Positions 50,172 to 58,795 of a stretch of 64,000 nt of DNA are shown piece after piece (position 1 is the stretch's first letter; each line of letters begins with the position of its first letter). The stretch spans positions 1 to 64,000 of the forward strand of contig JBCBEX010000003.1 in assembly GCA_038528235.1 (NCBI GenBank). The letters are read 5' to 3'. The notes under the pieces were generated by a model, which saw nothing but the letters and a program-made list of their open reading frames with translations, made no database searches and had not been told where the DNA came from. The position numbers were made by a program, and so were the translations under genes. The DNA comes from JBCBEX01 sp038528235 (lineage in GTDB: Bacteria > Bacteroidota > Rhodothermia > Rhodothermales > Rubricoccaceae).

Positions 50172-50936
50172 ATGTCTGACGCCCCTGCCCTCCGCTATCG
50201 CCGCGTGCTCCTCAAGTTCAGCGGCGAGGCGCTCCTCGGCAACAAGGCCTTCGGCATCGATCCCGACGTGCTCGACCACTATGCCGCCGAGGTCAAGCAG
50301 GCGGTCCACGCGGGGGCTGAGATCGCCATCGTGATCGGCGGTGGCAACATCTTCCGGGGCGTCTCGCCCGCCGGGCGTCACATGGCCAGCCGCGCCCACG
50401 CCGACTATATGGGCATGCTCGCCACGATGATCAACGCGATGGCGCTGCAAGACGCGCTGGAGCAGCAAGACCTCGATACGCGCCTGATGTCCGCCATCGA
50501 GATGGACACCATCGCCGAGCCGTTCATCCGCCGCCGCGCCGTGCGCCACCTCGAAAAGGGCCGCGTGGTCATCTTCGGCGCAGGCACCGGGCACCCCTAT
50601 TTCTCGACGGACACCGCCGCGAGCCTCCGCGCTGCCGAGGTAGACGCCGAGGTGATCCTCAAAGCCACGAAGGTCGACGGCGTCTACACGGCTGACCCCG
50701 AGAAGGACGCCGACGCGCGCCGCTTCGCCACGATCGGGGGCGACGAGGTGCTCCGCCGCAACCTCCGCGTGATGGACATGACCGCGATCACGATGGCGAA
50801 GGAGTCGAGCCTCCCGCTGATGGTCTTCGACGGCACCAAGCCCGGCAACCTGCTCCGCACGCTCCGGGGCGAGCCCGTCGGCACGCTCGTCCACTGGACC
50901 GCCGACGAGCCAACGTTTGCGAGTACGGCCGTGTAG
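50172..50936 (+). CDS. pyrH: UMP kinase (uridylate kinase)
   Basis: Phosphorylates UMP to UDP in pyrimidine synthesis; hexameric amino-acid-kinase fold. Motifs: RVLLKFSGEALLG, AIVIGGGNIFRG, DYMGMLATMINAMALQDALE, VIFGAGTGHPYFSTDTAASLRAAEV, KVDGVYTADPEKDADARRF, MDMTAITMAKE. 254 residues. ATG 50172. Located between tsf and frr as usual. Confidence 0.98.
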   Translation: MSDAPALRYRRVLLKFSGEALLGNKAFGIDPDVLDHYAAEVKQAVHAGAEIAIVIGGGNIFRGVSPAGRHMASRAHADYMGMLATMINAMALQDALEQQDLDTRLMSAIEMDTIAEPFIRRRAVRHLEKGRVVIFGAGTGHPYFSTDTAASLRAAEVDAEVILKATKVDGVYTADPEKDADARRFATIGGDEVLRRNLRVMDMTAITMAKESSLPLMVFDGTKPGNLLRTLRGEPVGTLVHWTADEPTFASTAV

Positions 50937-50967
50937 CGGTGCACGTCAACGGAGCAGCGCGCCACGC

Positions 50968-51003
50968 CGTTCATACTTTCACACGTTCCTACCTCCACAC
51001 TTC
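50968..51003 (+). repeat. CACAC-type leader repeat upstream of frr
   Basis: Degenerate words ttcatactttcacacgttcctacctccacac in the leader of frr, ending about 10 bases before ATG. Same style as the leaders of ychF and the 39243-39755 gene. Confidence 0.5.
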
Positions 51004-51013
51004 TCCTCTTGTC

Positions 51014-51583
51014 ATGATCGACGAACACTTCCAACTCATCCTCGAAGAGGCACGCGACGGGATGCAGAAGTCCATCGAGCATCTCGCGCACGAGCTCGGG
51101 CACATCCGCGCGGGCCGCGCCAACCCCGCGATGGTCGAGGACGTGCGTGTGGACGCCTACGGCTCGCAGATGCCGCTCAACCAGGTCGCCACGATCAACG
51201 CGCCGCAGTCGGACCTGATCGTGATCCAGCCGTGGGACAAGTCGATGCTCGGCCCCATCGAGCGCGGGATCATGCAGGCCAACCTCGGCCTGAACCCGAC
51301 CAACGACGGCGTGCTAATCCGCATCGCCATCCCGCCGCTCACGGAGGAGCGCCGCCGCGACCTCACGAAGCAGGCCCGCTCGAAGGCGGAGGACGCCAAG
51401 ATCGCCGTGCGCAACGTGCGGCGTGGCGCGAAGGATCAGATCGGCAAGACGTTCAAGGCCGAGAGCCTGTCCGAAGACATGCGCTACGAAGCCGAGGACC
51501 GGCTCCAGAAAGCCACCGACGAGTACGTTGGCAAGATCGACGCGATGGCCGACAAGAAGGAAGCCGACATCATGACGGTGTAG
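51014..51583 (+). CDS. frr: ribosome recycling factor
   Basis: Splits post-termination ribosomes with EF-G. MIDEHFQLILEEARDGMQKSIEHLAHELGHIRAGRANPAMVEDVRVDAYG, QVATINAPQSDLIVIQPWDKSML, LTEERRRDLTKQARSKAEDAKIAVRNVRR. 189 residues. ATG 51014 is chosen; the longer frame upstream covers the repeat. The stop codon overlaps a short terminator-like hairpin. Confidence 0.98.
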   Translation: MIDEHFQLILEEARDGMQKSIEHLAHELGHIRAGRANPAMVEDVRVDAYGSQMPLNQVATINAPQSDLIVIQPWDKSMLGPIERGIMQANLGLNPTNDGVLIRIAIPPLTEERRRDLTKQARSKAEDAKIAVRNVRRGAKDQIGKTFKAESLSEDMRYEAEDRLQKATDEYVGKIDAMADKKEADIMTV

Positions 51584-51604
51584 CGGAGCGCCAGCCCGCT
51601 TTTT
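51582..51604 (+). terminator. short terminator-like hairpin after frr
   Basis: Stem agcgg/ccgct (5 bp) with a 9-nt loop, followed by tttt. Weak but correctly placed before the tRNA gene. Confidence 0.45.
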
Positions 51605-51663
51605 GAAGGATCTACACTAGGAATCGCAGCGGGGCGCGCTCATATTTCAGATTCCCCGCTCCC

Positions 51664-51753
51664 GGAGAGGTGCCCGAGTGGTTGAAGGGGCTCGCCTGGA
51701 AAGCGAGTGTGCCGGTTATCCCGGTACCGAGGGTTCGAATCCCTCTCTCTCCG
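51664..51753 (+). tRNA. tRNA-Ser (anticodon GGA)
   Basis: Ninety-base class II tRNA with 7-bp acceptor stem, T-arm gaggg-TTCGAAT-ccctc, anticodon stem ctcgc/gcgag with loop ctGGAaa, and a long variable arm (about 51711-51728). CCA is not encoded; the T-run right after (51755-51760) probably ends transcription. Reads UCC/UCU serine codons. Confidence 0.97.
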
Positions 51754-51913
51754 CTTTTTTCTGAGGTCTGTGTCGAGCCTCGGTCCAGCGTCCTCGCAGG
51801 CTGGTTGCCTAGACCTCGACCTGGCTTCGGTTCGACCAGAGTCCAAGGCTGGTGCCCTCCGGTGCCAGCTTTTTTCTGTAGCGGCTTCCCCCCACCCACC
51901 CGCTTGCCCCCCG

Positions 51914-52789
51914 ATGCTTGAGAGCATGACCGGCTTCGGCCGCGGCACCGCCCGCGTCGAGCAGACCGAAGTGACCGTCGAACTGCGCTCCGTGAACGGG
52001 CGCTTCTGCGAGGTGACGGTGCGCGGCCCGCGGGCGCTCGGGGCCTACGAGGACCAGATCCGCAACGGTCTCCGCGACCGGCTCCAGCGCGGCAAGGTCA
52101 CCGCCTCGATCACGCTCCAGCAGGCGACCACCGAGGCCCCGCTCAAAGTCAACGTGGCGGCTGCCCAGGGCTATGCCGCGCTCCTGCGCGACCTCCACCA
52201 AGCGACAGGGCTCGATGCGCCAATCACGCTCGACCAGCTGCTCCGCTTCAACGACGTCCTCGTCCCTGACGAGAGCGACGCGGCCGACGAGACGGCCTGG
52301 GCTGCCACAAAGCAGGCGCTCGAGGACGCCGCCGCTGCCCTCGAAGCGATGCGCCGCCGGGAGGGCGAGGCGCTCCGCGTCGACCTCGCCGCCCGCGCCG
52401 ACGTGATCGAGGCCGAGTTGCAGGCCGTGGAGGTCCGCGCGCCGCAGCGCGTCGCCGAGCACCAGGCCACGCTGCGCACGCGCCTCGCCGAACTGCTCGC
52501 CGACGACCGCCTCAACCCGGACCGCCTGGAGACCGAGATCGCCGTCCTCGCCGACAAGCTCGACGTGACCGAGGAGTGCGTCCGGCTGCACTCGCACCTG
52601 GCTGGCTTCCGCGCCGCGCTCGCCTCCGACGAGGCCGTCGGGCGACGGCTCAACTTCCTCGCGCAGGAGTTCAACCGCGAGATCAACACCATCGCCTCCA
52701 AGGCCAATGACGCCGAGATGGCGGCGCGCGCCGTGACCATGAAGGAGGAACTGGAGAAGATTCGAGAACAAGTCCAAAACGTGGTATAG
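51914..52789 (+). CDS. YicC/YloC family endoribonuclease-like protein
   Basis: Member of the YicC/YloC (DUF1732) family, implicated in RNA turnover and stationary-phase fitness. MLESMTGFGRGTARVEQTEVTVELRSVNGRFCEVTVRGPR at the N-terminus, GKVTASITLQ, and the C-terminal signature GRRLNFLAQEFNREINTIASKANDAEM. 291 residues, family length. ATG 51914. Followed by gmk, as in many bacteria. Confidence 0.96.
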   Translation: MLESMTGFGRGTARVEQTEVTVELRSVNGRFCEVTVRGPRALGAYEDQIRNGLRDRLQRGKVTASITLQQATTEAPLKVNVAAAQGYAALLRDLHQATGLDAPITLDQLLRFNDVLVPDESDAADETAWAATKQALEDAAAALEAMRRREGEALRVDLAARADVIEAELQAVEVRAPQRVAEHQATLRTRLAELLADDRLNPDRLETEIAVLADKLDVTEECVRLHSHLAGFRAALASDEAVGRRLNFLAQEFNREINTIASKANDAEMAARAVTMKEELEKIREQVQNVV

Positions 52790-52880
52790 AGCCAAAACGT
52801 AGCGTAGAGCCGCGCGCCGTCGCGCTCCATGCACGCGCGGACTGCACGCCTCCCCTACGTTCTCCCTGCGACCTCCGCGC

Positions 52881-53438
52881 ATGAAGCTGATCGTCCTCAC
52901 GGCCCCGAGCGGCTCGGGCAAGACCACCATCGCCCACCGGGTGCTGGCGGCCTACCCGCAGCTCTCATTCTCGGTCTCCGCCACTACGCGCCCCCCGCGC
53001 CCCGGCGAAATCGACGGCGTGGACTACTTCTTCCTCACCGAGCATGCGTTCCGGGCTCGCATCAAGACCGGCGCCTTCCTCGAACACGAGGAGGTCTACC
53101 CGGGGCGCTTCTACGGCACGCTGCGCGCTGAGGTCGAGCGTCGCGCATCGGAGGGCGGCGTGCTGCTCGACATCGACGTGAAGGGGGCGCTCAACGTGAA
53201 GCGGCTCTACGGCGCGCAGGCGCTCACGCTCTTCGTGCGCCCGCCGTCGCTGCAGGTGCTCGCCGAGCGCCTCAGCCGCCGCGCCACGGAGACGCCCGAG
53301 ACGCTCCGCGTCCGCCTCGAACGCGCCGAACTCGAACTTGGCTACGCCGACAGCTTCGACCATATCGTCATCAACGATGACCTCGACGCTGCCGTCACGG
53401 AAACCCTCGGCCTGGTAGGCACGTTTCTGGGCGGCTGA
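52881..53438 (+). CDS. gmk: guanylate kinase
   Basis: Phosphorylates GMP to GDP. P-loop TAPSGSGKTTIAHRVL, VSATTRPPRPGEIDGVDYFFLTEHAF, FLEHEEVYPGRFYGTLRAEV, GVLLDIDVKGAL, RRATETPETLRVRLERAELEL. 185 residues. ATG 52881. Part of the yicC-gmk-omega-coaBC run. Confidence 0.98.
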   Translation: MKLIVLTAPSGSGKTTIAHRVLAAYPQLSFSVSATTRPPRPGEIDGVDYFFLTEHAFRARIKTGAFLEHEEVYPGRFYGTLRAEVERRASEGGVLLDIDVKGALNVKRLYGAQALTLFVRPPSLQVLAERLSRRATETPETLRVRLERAELELGYADSFDHIVINDDLDAAVTETLGLVGTFLGG

Positions 53439-53467
53439 ACCTGCTGCATTTCAACGCAACCCCGACT

Positions 53468-53767
53468 ATGTCGCTCAAGACCCTCGACACGACCGAACTC
53501 GCCACCAAGACGGGCAACCTCTACGAGTCCGTGGTCGTCCTCGCCAAGCGCGCCCGCCAGATCGACGCCCGCGTGAAGCAGGAGCTCGACGCCAAGCTCG
53601 CCTACTACGACGACCTCAGCCTCGACGCCGTGGACGAGCTCCGCAGCAACGAGGACCAGGCGCGCATCTCCGTCGAGTACGAGAAGAAGCCGAAGGCCAG
53701 CCTCCTCGCCGCCGACGAGATGCTCGACGAGGAGATTTACTTCCGCAACCCGAACATCGAGGAGTAG
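53468..53767 (+). CDS. rpoZ: RNA polymerase omega-subunit-like protein
   Basis: Short acidic/helical protein (99 aa) encoded between gmk and coaBC, the usual omega position. Contains NLYESVVVLAKRARQIDARVKQEL, similar to the conserved omega core (RYELVLVAAKRARQI-like), followed by an acidic Glu/Asp-rich tail. The core YESVVVLAKRARQI is what supports the call. It promotes assembly of RNA polymerase. Confidence 0.88.
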   Translation: MSLKTLDTTELATKTGNLYESVVVLAKRARQIDARVKQELDAKLAYYDDLSLDAVDELRSNEDQARISVEYEKKPKASLLAADEMLDEEIYFRNPNIEE

Positions 53768-53824
53768 TCCTCGGTCACGCGTCCCCGGTCATCGATAGGG
53801 TGCTGAAGCCGAAACGAGGGACCC

Positions 53825-55063
53825 ATGACCGAAGGCCAGAGCCTCAAGGGCAAGCGCCTCCTCCTCGGCGTCACGGGGAGCATCGCGGCCTACAAGGCGG
53901 CGGAACTCGTCCGTGCCTTCAAGAAGGCCGGAGCCGAGGTGCAGGTGCTCATGACACGCGACGCGGCGCGGTTCATCACGCCGCTCACGCTAGGCACCCT
54001 CTCCGAGCGCGAGGTGCTCGTCGAGATCTTCCCCGAGAACGCCACCGGATCGTGGACCAAGCACGTCCACCTCGGCCTGTGGGCCGACCTCTTCGTCGTG
54101 GCGCCCGCCACGGCTACGACGCTCTCGAAGCTCGCGCACGGCGTCTGCGACTCGATGCTCACGGCGACGGCGCTCTCGGCGCGGTGCCCGCTGCTCGTCA
54201 GCCCGGCGATGGACCACGACATGTGGCTGCACCCGGCCACGCAGCGCAACCTGGGCCTCCTGCGCGAGGATGGCGTACACATCCTTGACCCGGAGCATGG
54301 CGAACTCGCCAGCGGCCTCATCGGGCAGGGCCGCCTCCCCGAGCCCGACGCCATCGCCGCGCACGTGGCGGCGCTGCTGGGCGAGTTCGAAGACAAGGCG
54401 ATCCCGCAGACGCTTGCGGGCCAGACCGTGCTCGTGACAGCGGGGCCGACGCGTGAGCCGCTCGACCCGGTACGCTTTCTCTCGAACCCGTCCACGGGCA
54501 CGATGGGTTATGCGCTCGCCGCTGCCGCCGCCGAGCGCGGTGCCGAGGTCACGCTTGTGAGCGGTCCGACCACGCTCGCCACGCCGCCCAATGTGACCCG
54601 CATCGATGTCACGACCGCCGACGAGATGTACGCTGCCGCGATGCAACACAGCGGGGCCGACCTTGTCATTGCCGCGGCGGCTGTGGCGGACTACGCTCCC
54701 GCTGAGCCGAGCGCGCACAAGCGCAAGAAGGAAGCGGAGACCACCAACGAAGCCGGGGAGGTTGTGCTGCGGCTACGGCGGACGCCCGACATCCTAGCGG
54801 CCATCGGAGCGCAGAAGCGACGCGGCCAACTCCTGGTGGGTTTTGCCTTGGAAACCCGGGACGGCTTTGACCAGGCCCGCGGCAAGCTCGAGCGCAAGCA
54901 CCTGGACTGGATCGTGCTTAACTATGCCAACGAGGAGGGCGCAGGCTTTGGAATCGGTACCAACCGCGTTACGCTCCTGGGGCGCAACGGGGCGCAGCAG
55001 GCCCTTCCTAAAGCAAGCAAAGCCAGCATAGCCAGGGCTATTTTAGACGCCCTGAGCGCGTAG
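53825..55063 (+). CDS. coaBC: bifunctional phosphopantothenoylcysteine decarboxylase / phosphopantothenate-cysteine ligase
   Basis: CoaC part (1-~185) shows LLLGVTGSIAAYKAAELVR, SWTKHVHLGLWADLFVVAPATATTLSKLAHG (catalytic His) and SPAMDHDMW (a Bacteroidota form of PxMNxxMW). CoaB part (~190-412) shows TVLVTAGPTREPLDPVRFLSN, VADYAPAEPSAHKRKKEAE, LVGFALET, DWIVLNYA. Coenzyme A synthesis. 412 residues. ATG 53825; an internal longer frame upstream is not needed. Confidence 0.97.
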   Translation: MTEGQSLKGKRLLLGVTGSIAAYKAAELVRAFKKAGAEVQVLMTRDAARFITPLTLGTLSEREVLVEIFPENATGSWTKHVHLGLWADLFVVAPATATTLSKLAHGVCDSMLTATALSARCPLLVSPAMDHDMWLHPATQRNLGLLREDGVHILDPEHGELASGLIGQGRLPEPDAIAAHVAALLGEFEDKAIPQTLAGQTVLVTAGPTREPLDPVRFLSNPSTGTMGYALAAAAAERGAEVTLVSGPTTLATPPNVTRIDVTTADEMYAAAMQHSGADLVIAAAAVADYAPAEPSAHKRKKEAETTNEAGEVVLRLRRTPDILAAIGAQKRRGQLLVGFALETRDGFDQARGKLERKHLDWIVLNYANEEGAGFGIGTNRVTLLGRNGAQQALPKASKASIARAILDALSA

Positions 55064-55363
55064 AGGGGACTACCTTTCTCCTAGGAAAAACAGGGATCTG
55101 GGTCCCACAAGAGCCCTACGTGCGTGCGGCTCACCCTGGAGATGGAGGCGAGAACCTGGGAGATACCTTGTAAAAGCCAGGGGGGCGTGCTAGATTTCGC
55201 CCGCTTGTTCGCGTACGTTTACCGCTGCGCTACACCAAGCCACGTCCCCACCCGCCACTTCCACGAGCCGCCTCCAGCCAGCCAGCTTAGGTCTGCGCTC
55301 TCTTCTGCGCGCTCCCGTGTGGTCCGGGGAACCCTGTCTTTCACACACCAACCGGACTTTCTC
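55064..55363. other. intergenic stretch before T9SS protein 1
   Basis: About 300 bp with a candidate promoter (55168-55198) but no gene seen; the in-frame extension of the T9SS protein is Arg/Ser-rich and not protein-like. Confidence 0.5.
55168..55198 (+). promoter_or_regulatory. candidate promoter of T9SS PA-domain protein 1
   Basis: TTG (55168-55170), 20-nt spacer, then TAGATTTC (55191-55198), which matches seven of eight bases of TAnnTTTG. Located about 165 bp before the start. Confidence 0.35.
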
Positions 55364-56998
55364 ATGAAGTCTATTCGCTACATTCTGCTGGCCATGCTGC
55401 TCGTCCCGGGCGCTGCGCTGGCGCAGGTGGTCGGCGAGACCAACGCGACCCTCGAGATCGCGGGCAACGAGTACGCCGTCTTCGCCACCCAGAACTACGG
55501 CGCTCAGTTCGAGAACGGCGCCACCTTCGGCCCCTTCCAGGTCGTCCAGGCCATCGATGCCGCCGGTGACGGCACCACCATCGACGGCTGCGAGCCCTTC
55601 GAGAACGCCGACGACATCGCCGGCAACATCGCCCTGATCAGCCGCGGCGCCTGCGCCTTCGTCCTCAAGGCCGAGAACGCAGCCAACGCCGGTGCCGTCG
55701 CCTACATCGTCTACATGGACGAGCGCGAAGGCCAGGAGGGCGAGACCCTCGTGAACATGGGCGGCGACTGCGACGAGAGCGTCTGCTCGGTCCCGGGCGT
55801 GTTCATGTCGCGCCGCGACTACAAGTCGATCCTGCCGGACGTGAAGTTCGAGGAGGAAGCCTCGATCGCGGTCGAGTTCCCGGACGAGCCCAGCGTGGGT
55901 GAAGTGGACCTCACGACCTGGAACATTCCAGTCTACGACGACGGCTTCTTCGGCGCCACGGCGACGTTCGGCGGAACGTCGCAGGGCGAGCTTCCGCTCA
56001 CGTTCAACGGCTTCAACCCGCTGTTCGTCGGTACGGCCCTCGTGGGCATCGACGGCAACGTGGTCGGCAGCCCGTACGGTGGCACGCCGGAGTACATCCG
56101 CAACGGCACGGTGCTCACAGGTACGGTCAGCGAAGGTCGCGACCCGGCGGCGCAGGCATCGTTCGCGAACGCGGACGCGGGCGTCACCGTGACCAACCTC
56201 ACCTTCGGTACGCCTGAAGGTGCTGATGGCCCCCTCTCCACGCACATCATCATGCAGCTCTCCGTGGCCAGCACCACCGGTGCTGACATCAACGATGTCT
56301 ACTTCGGCCTCTTCGCCGACTGGGATATCGTGGACGACGGTGACGACGCCTCCACCAACGACTCCGGTGGTTGGAACGCCGACTACAACCTCGCTTACGT
56401 CTTCGACGCCGACATGGCGCAGTACTACGGTGTGATGGCTGTCGTTGACGAGAGCGTCGAGAACTCGGCGCTTGGTGGCTACACCACCGACTCGGGTGGC
56501 ACGGACGAGGACATGTTCACGGCGCTGACAAGCCCGGTCGCTCCGGCCGAAGGTGAGGCAGAGCGCGCGGTGGTCGTCGGCCAGGGGCCGTTCACGCTCC
56601 CGGCCAGTGGTGACCCCGTCACGCAGTTCTTCGCTCTCGTGGCGGGCACCAGCGAGGCCAGCCTGTTCGCCAACGCGCAGGGCGTCTACGATCGCTACGG
56701 CATCATGGTCGCGGAAGAGCAGGAGACGCTCGTGGGCACCTACCGCCTTGAGTCGGCCTTCCCGAACCCGTTCACGGCCACGACGCAGATCGGCTTCACG
56801 ATCCCGCAGACCGAGGAAGTCAGCATCGCTGTCTACGACATGCTCGGCCGTGAGGTCGCTACGCTGGCCAAGGCCGCCTACCCGGCCGGCAGCCACCAGG
56901 TCACCTTCGATGCCGCCAACCTCCCGAGCGGCGTCTACGTCTACCGCATGACCGCGGGCGAGACGACCCTGACCGAGCGCGTGACCATCGTGCGCTAA
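55364..56998 (+). CDS. secreted PA-domain protein 1 with T9SS sorting domain, 544 aa
   Basis: Exported through the Sec and T9SS systems. Signal peptide (ILLAMLLVPGAALAQ), then a protease-associated (PA) domain (~50-165: DIAGNIALISRGACAFVLKAENAANAGAVAYIVY), a middle beta region with Asp-rich segments (GLFADWDIVDDGDD, possible calcium), and the T9SS C-terminal domain (ESAFPNPFTATTQIGF to VTIVR). No protease active site is visible. It is followed by a paralogue with an identical 5' part. ATG 55364 is chosen by signal peptide. Terminator at 57053-57088. Confidence 0.92.
   Translation: MKSIRYILLAMLLVPGAALAQVVGETNATLEIAGNEYAVFATQNYGAQFENGATFGPFQVVQAIDAAGDGTTIDGCEPFENADDIAGNIALISRGACAFVLKAENAANAGAVAYIVYMDEREGQEGETLVNMGGDCDESVCSVPGVFMSRRDYKSILPDVKFEEEASIAVEFPDEPSVGEVDLTTWNIPVYDDGFFGATATFGGTSQGELPLTFNGFNPLFVGTALVGIDGNVVGSPYGGTPEYIRNGTVLTGTVSEGRDPAAQASFANADAGVTVTNLTFGTPEGADGPLSTHIIMQLSVASTTGADINDVYFGLFADWDIVDDGDDASTNDSGGWNADYNLAYVFDADMAQYYGVMAVVDESVENSALGGYTTDSGGTDEDMFTALTSPVAPAEGEAERAVVVGQGPFTLPASGDPVTQFFALVAGTSEASLFANAQGVYDRYGIMVAEEQETLVGTYRLESAFPNPFTATTQIGFTIPQTEEVSIAVYDMLGREVATLAKAAYPAGSHQVTFDAANLPSGVYVYRMTAGETTLTERVTIVR
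55406..55850 (+). repeat. 445-bp direct repeat, copy 1
   Basis: Reads identical to 57233-57677 (offset 1827 bp) at every base I compared, including synonymous positions; starts within the signal peptide and ends at the codon after KSILPDVKF. Marks recent gene conversion or duplication between the two paralogues. Confidence 0.9.
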
Positions 56999-57052
56999 GC
57001 GTTTCGACGCAACCTGGACTACCGTCAGGGGACCCCTGACGCGCTGATCCGA

Positions 57053-57088
57053 GGGGCCTCGCTGGAGTGATCCGGCGAGGCCCCTTTT
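57053..57088 (+). terminator. rho-independent terminator after T9SS protein 1
   Basis: Stem ggggcctcgc/gcgaggcccc with a 12-nt loop followed by tttt. Separates the two paralogues' transcripts. Confidence 0.92.
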
Positions 57089-57190
57089 CGTTGAGGAACC
57101 TCGGGGAGCTGCCGACCGCCCCGCTTTGATTTCCATCATCGTGTGGCTATCGTGTCTAGCCTAGTGCCTCTTGTCTAGCTACCCGCTGCC

Positions 57191-58795
57191 ATGCGTCCCC
57201 TCCGCTATACGCTGCTCTGCGCTCTGCTCATTCCGGGCGCTGCGCTGGCGCAGGTGGTCGGCGAGACCAACGCGACCCTCGAGATCGCGGGCAACGAGTA
57301 CGCCGTCTTCGCCACCCAGAACTACGGCGCTCAGTTCGAGAACGGCGCCACCTTCGGCCCCTTCCAGGTCGTCCAGGCCATCGATGCCGCCGGTGACGGC
57401 ACCACCATCGACGGCTGCGAGCCCTTCGAGAACGCCGACGACATCGCCGGCAACATCGCCCTGATCAGCCGCGGCGCCTGCGCCTTCGTCCTCAAGGCCG
57501 AGAACGCAGCCAACGCCGGTGCCGTCGCCTACATCGTCTACATGGACGAGCGCGAAGGCCAGGAGGGCGAGACCCTCGTGAACATGGGCGGCGACTGCGA
57601 CGAGAGCGTCTGCTCGGTCCCGGGCGTGTTCATGTCGCGCCGCGACTACAAGTCGATCCTGCCGGACGTGAAGTTCGGGGAGGAGGCGACCATCACGATT
57701 GAATTCTCCGACCTGCCTAGCGTCGGCGAGGTAGCGACGGGCGTGGTGAACCTGCCGATCTACGACAACGGCTTTTTCGGCGCGGTGCCCGAGAACAACT
57801 ACGCGCCCGTTGCTAGCGAGCTTCCGTTCACGTTCAACGGCTTCACCCCGCTTCGCATTGGCTCCGTGCTCGTGGGCATCGATGGCAACGTGGTCGGGAG
57901 CCCCTATGCTGAGGCCTCGGAGTATGTCCGCAACGGCACAGTCCTCACGGGCAGAGCCACCGATGGCCCTGCGGCGCAGGCACGATTCCGCTCGGACGAG
58001 CTGGGCGTTGAGGTCACCAACCTCACCTATGGGATCTCGGGTGATCCGTTGATCCTCCTACAAATCACCGCTGTCAGCACGACAGGCGAGACGATCGAGG
58101 ATGTCTATCTCGGCCTGTTTGCCGACTGGAATGTGATGGACGATCACGGGGACTCGTCAACTGACGACCTTGGTGGCTTCGACGAGCACCTGCAGCTGGC
58201 TTACATCTACGATGCTGACCAAGCCCAATACTACGGGGTACGTGCCATGCCCGAGCTTGGACATCCGGGCCCATTTTCCGGCTACACGACCGATTCGGAT
58301 GGCTCGGACGTGAGCCTCTTCGCCGGACTGACTTCCCGGGCCGCACCTGCCGAGGGCGAGGGCGAACGTGCTGTTGTCGTTGGGCGGGGGCCCTTCACAT
58401 TGCCTGGCGATGGCACGCCGAGCGTCGCCACCTTCGCGCTGGTTCCTGGGCTGGACAAGTACGAGATGTTCGCCAACGCGATCAACTGCGCGATTGAGTA
58501 CTGTCCAGCCGTCGAGACGACCACCGAGGCCGGCACCTACCGCCTCGCCTCGGTCTATCCCAACCCGGTCGCCACGACCGCGATAGTCGGCTTCACGCTG
58601 CCGACCTCCGAGCAAGCACGTGTGGAGGTCTACGACCTGCTCGGACGCCGCGTAGCCGTCGTGGCTGAGGGCGTCCGCCCCGCCGGCACGCACACGGTCA
58701 CGCTCGACGCGACGGGCCTGCCGAGTGGCGTCTACGTGGTGCGGCTCTCCACGGCCAGCGTCGCCCTCGCCGAGCGCGTCACGGTGGTCCGCTAG
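57191..58795 (+). CDS. secreted PA-domain protein 2 with T9SS sorting domain, 534 aa
   Basis: Tandem paralogue of 55364-56998. Different leader residues (MRPLRYTLLCALLIPGAALAQ), then the identical PA region up to about KSILPDVKF. From there it diverges (middle region and DWNVMDDHGDSSTDD-type segment recognisably similar), ending with a T9SS domain ASVYPNPVATTAIVGF to VTVVR. Extracellular or cell-surface. The C-terminal part keeps a clear paralogue relation, so the 5' identity is recent and not whole-gene duplication. Stop TAG at 58793-58795 overlaps the stop of the convergent gene by four bases. Confidence 0.92.
   Translation: MRPLRYTLLCALLIPGAALAQVVGETNATLEIAGNEYAVFATQNYGAQFENGATFGPFQVVQAIDAAGDGTTIDGCEPFENADDIAGNIALISRGACAFVLKAENAANAGAVAYIVYMDEREGQEGETLVNMGGDCDESVCSVPGVFMSRRDYKSILPDVKFGEEATITIEFSDLPSVGEVATGVVNLPIYDNGFFGAVPENNYAPVASELPFTFNGFTPLRIGSVLVGIDGNVVGSPYAEASEYVRNGTVLTGRATDGPAAQARFRSDELGVEVTNLTYGISGDPLILLQITAVSTTGETIEDVYLGLFADWNVMDDHGDSSTDDLGGFDEHLQLAYIYDADQAQYYGVRAMPELGHPGPFSGYTTDSDGSDVSLFAGLTSRAAPAEGEGERAVVVGRGPFTLPGDGTPSVATFALVPGLDKYEMFANAINCAIEYCPAVETTTEAGTYRLASVYPNPVATTAIVGFTLPTSEQARVEVYDLLGRRVAVVAEGVRPAGTHTVTLDATGLPSGVYVVRLSTASVALAERVTVVR
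57233..57677 (+). repeat. 445-bp direct repeat, copy 2
   Basis: Second copy of 55406-55850, in the same frame and orientation. Confidence 0.9.

Noticed and set aside
57026..57038. caggggacccctg hairpin as a terminator
   Set aside because: Very short stem without a T-run; the real terminator is 57053-57088.
55190..57139. 649-codon minus-strand frame over the first T9SS protein
   Set aside because: Composition is Arg/Gly/Val-biased shadow; plus frame has signal peptide, PA and T9SS domains.
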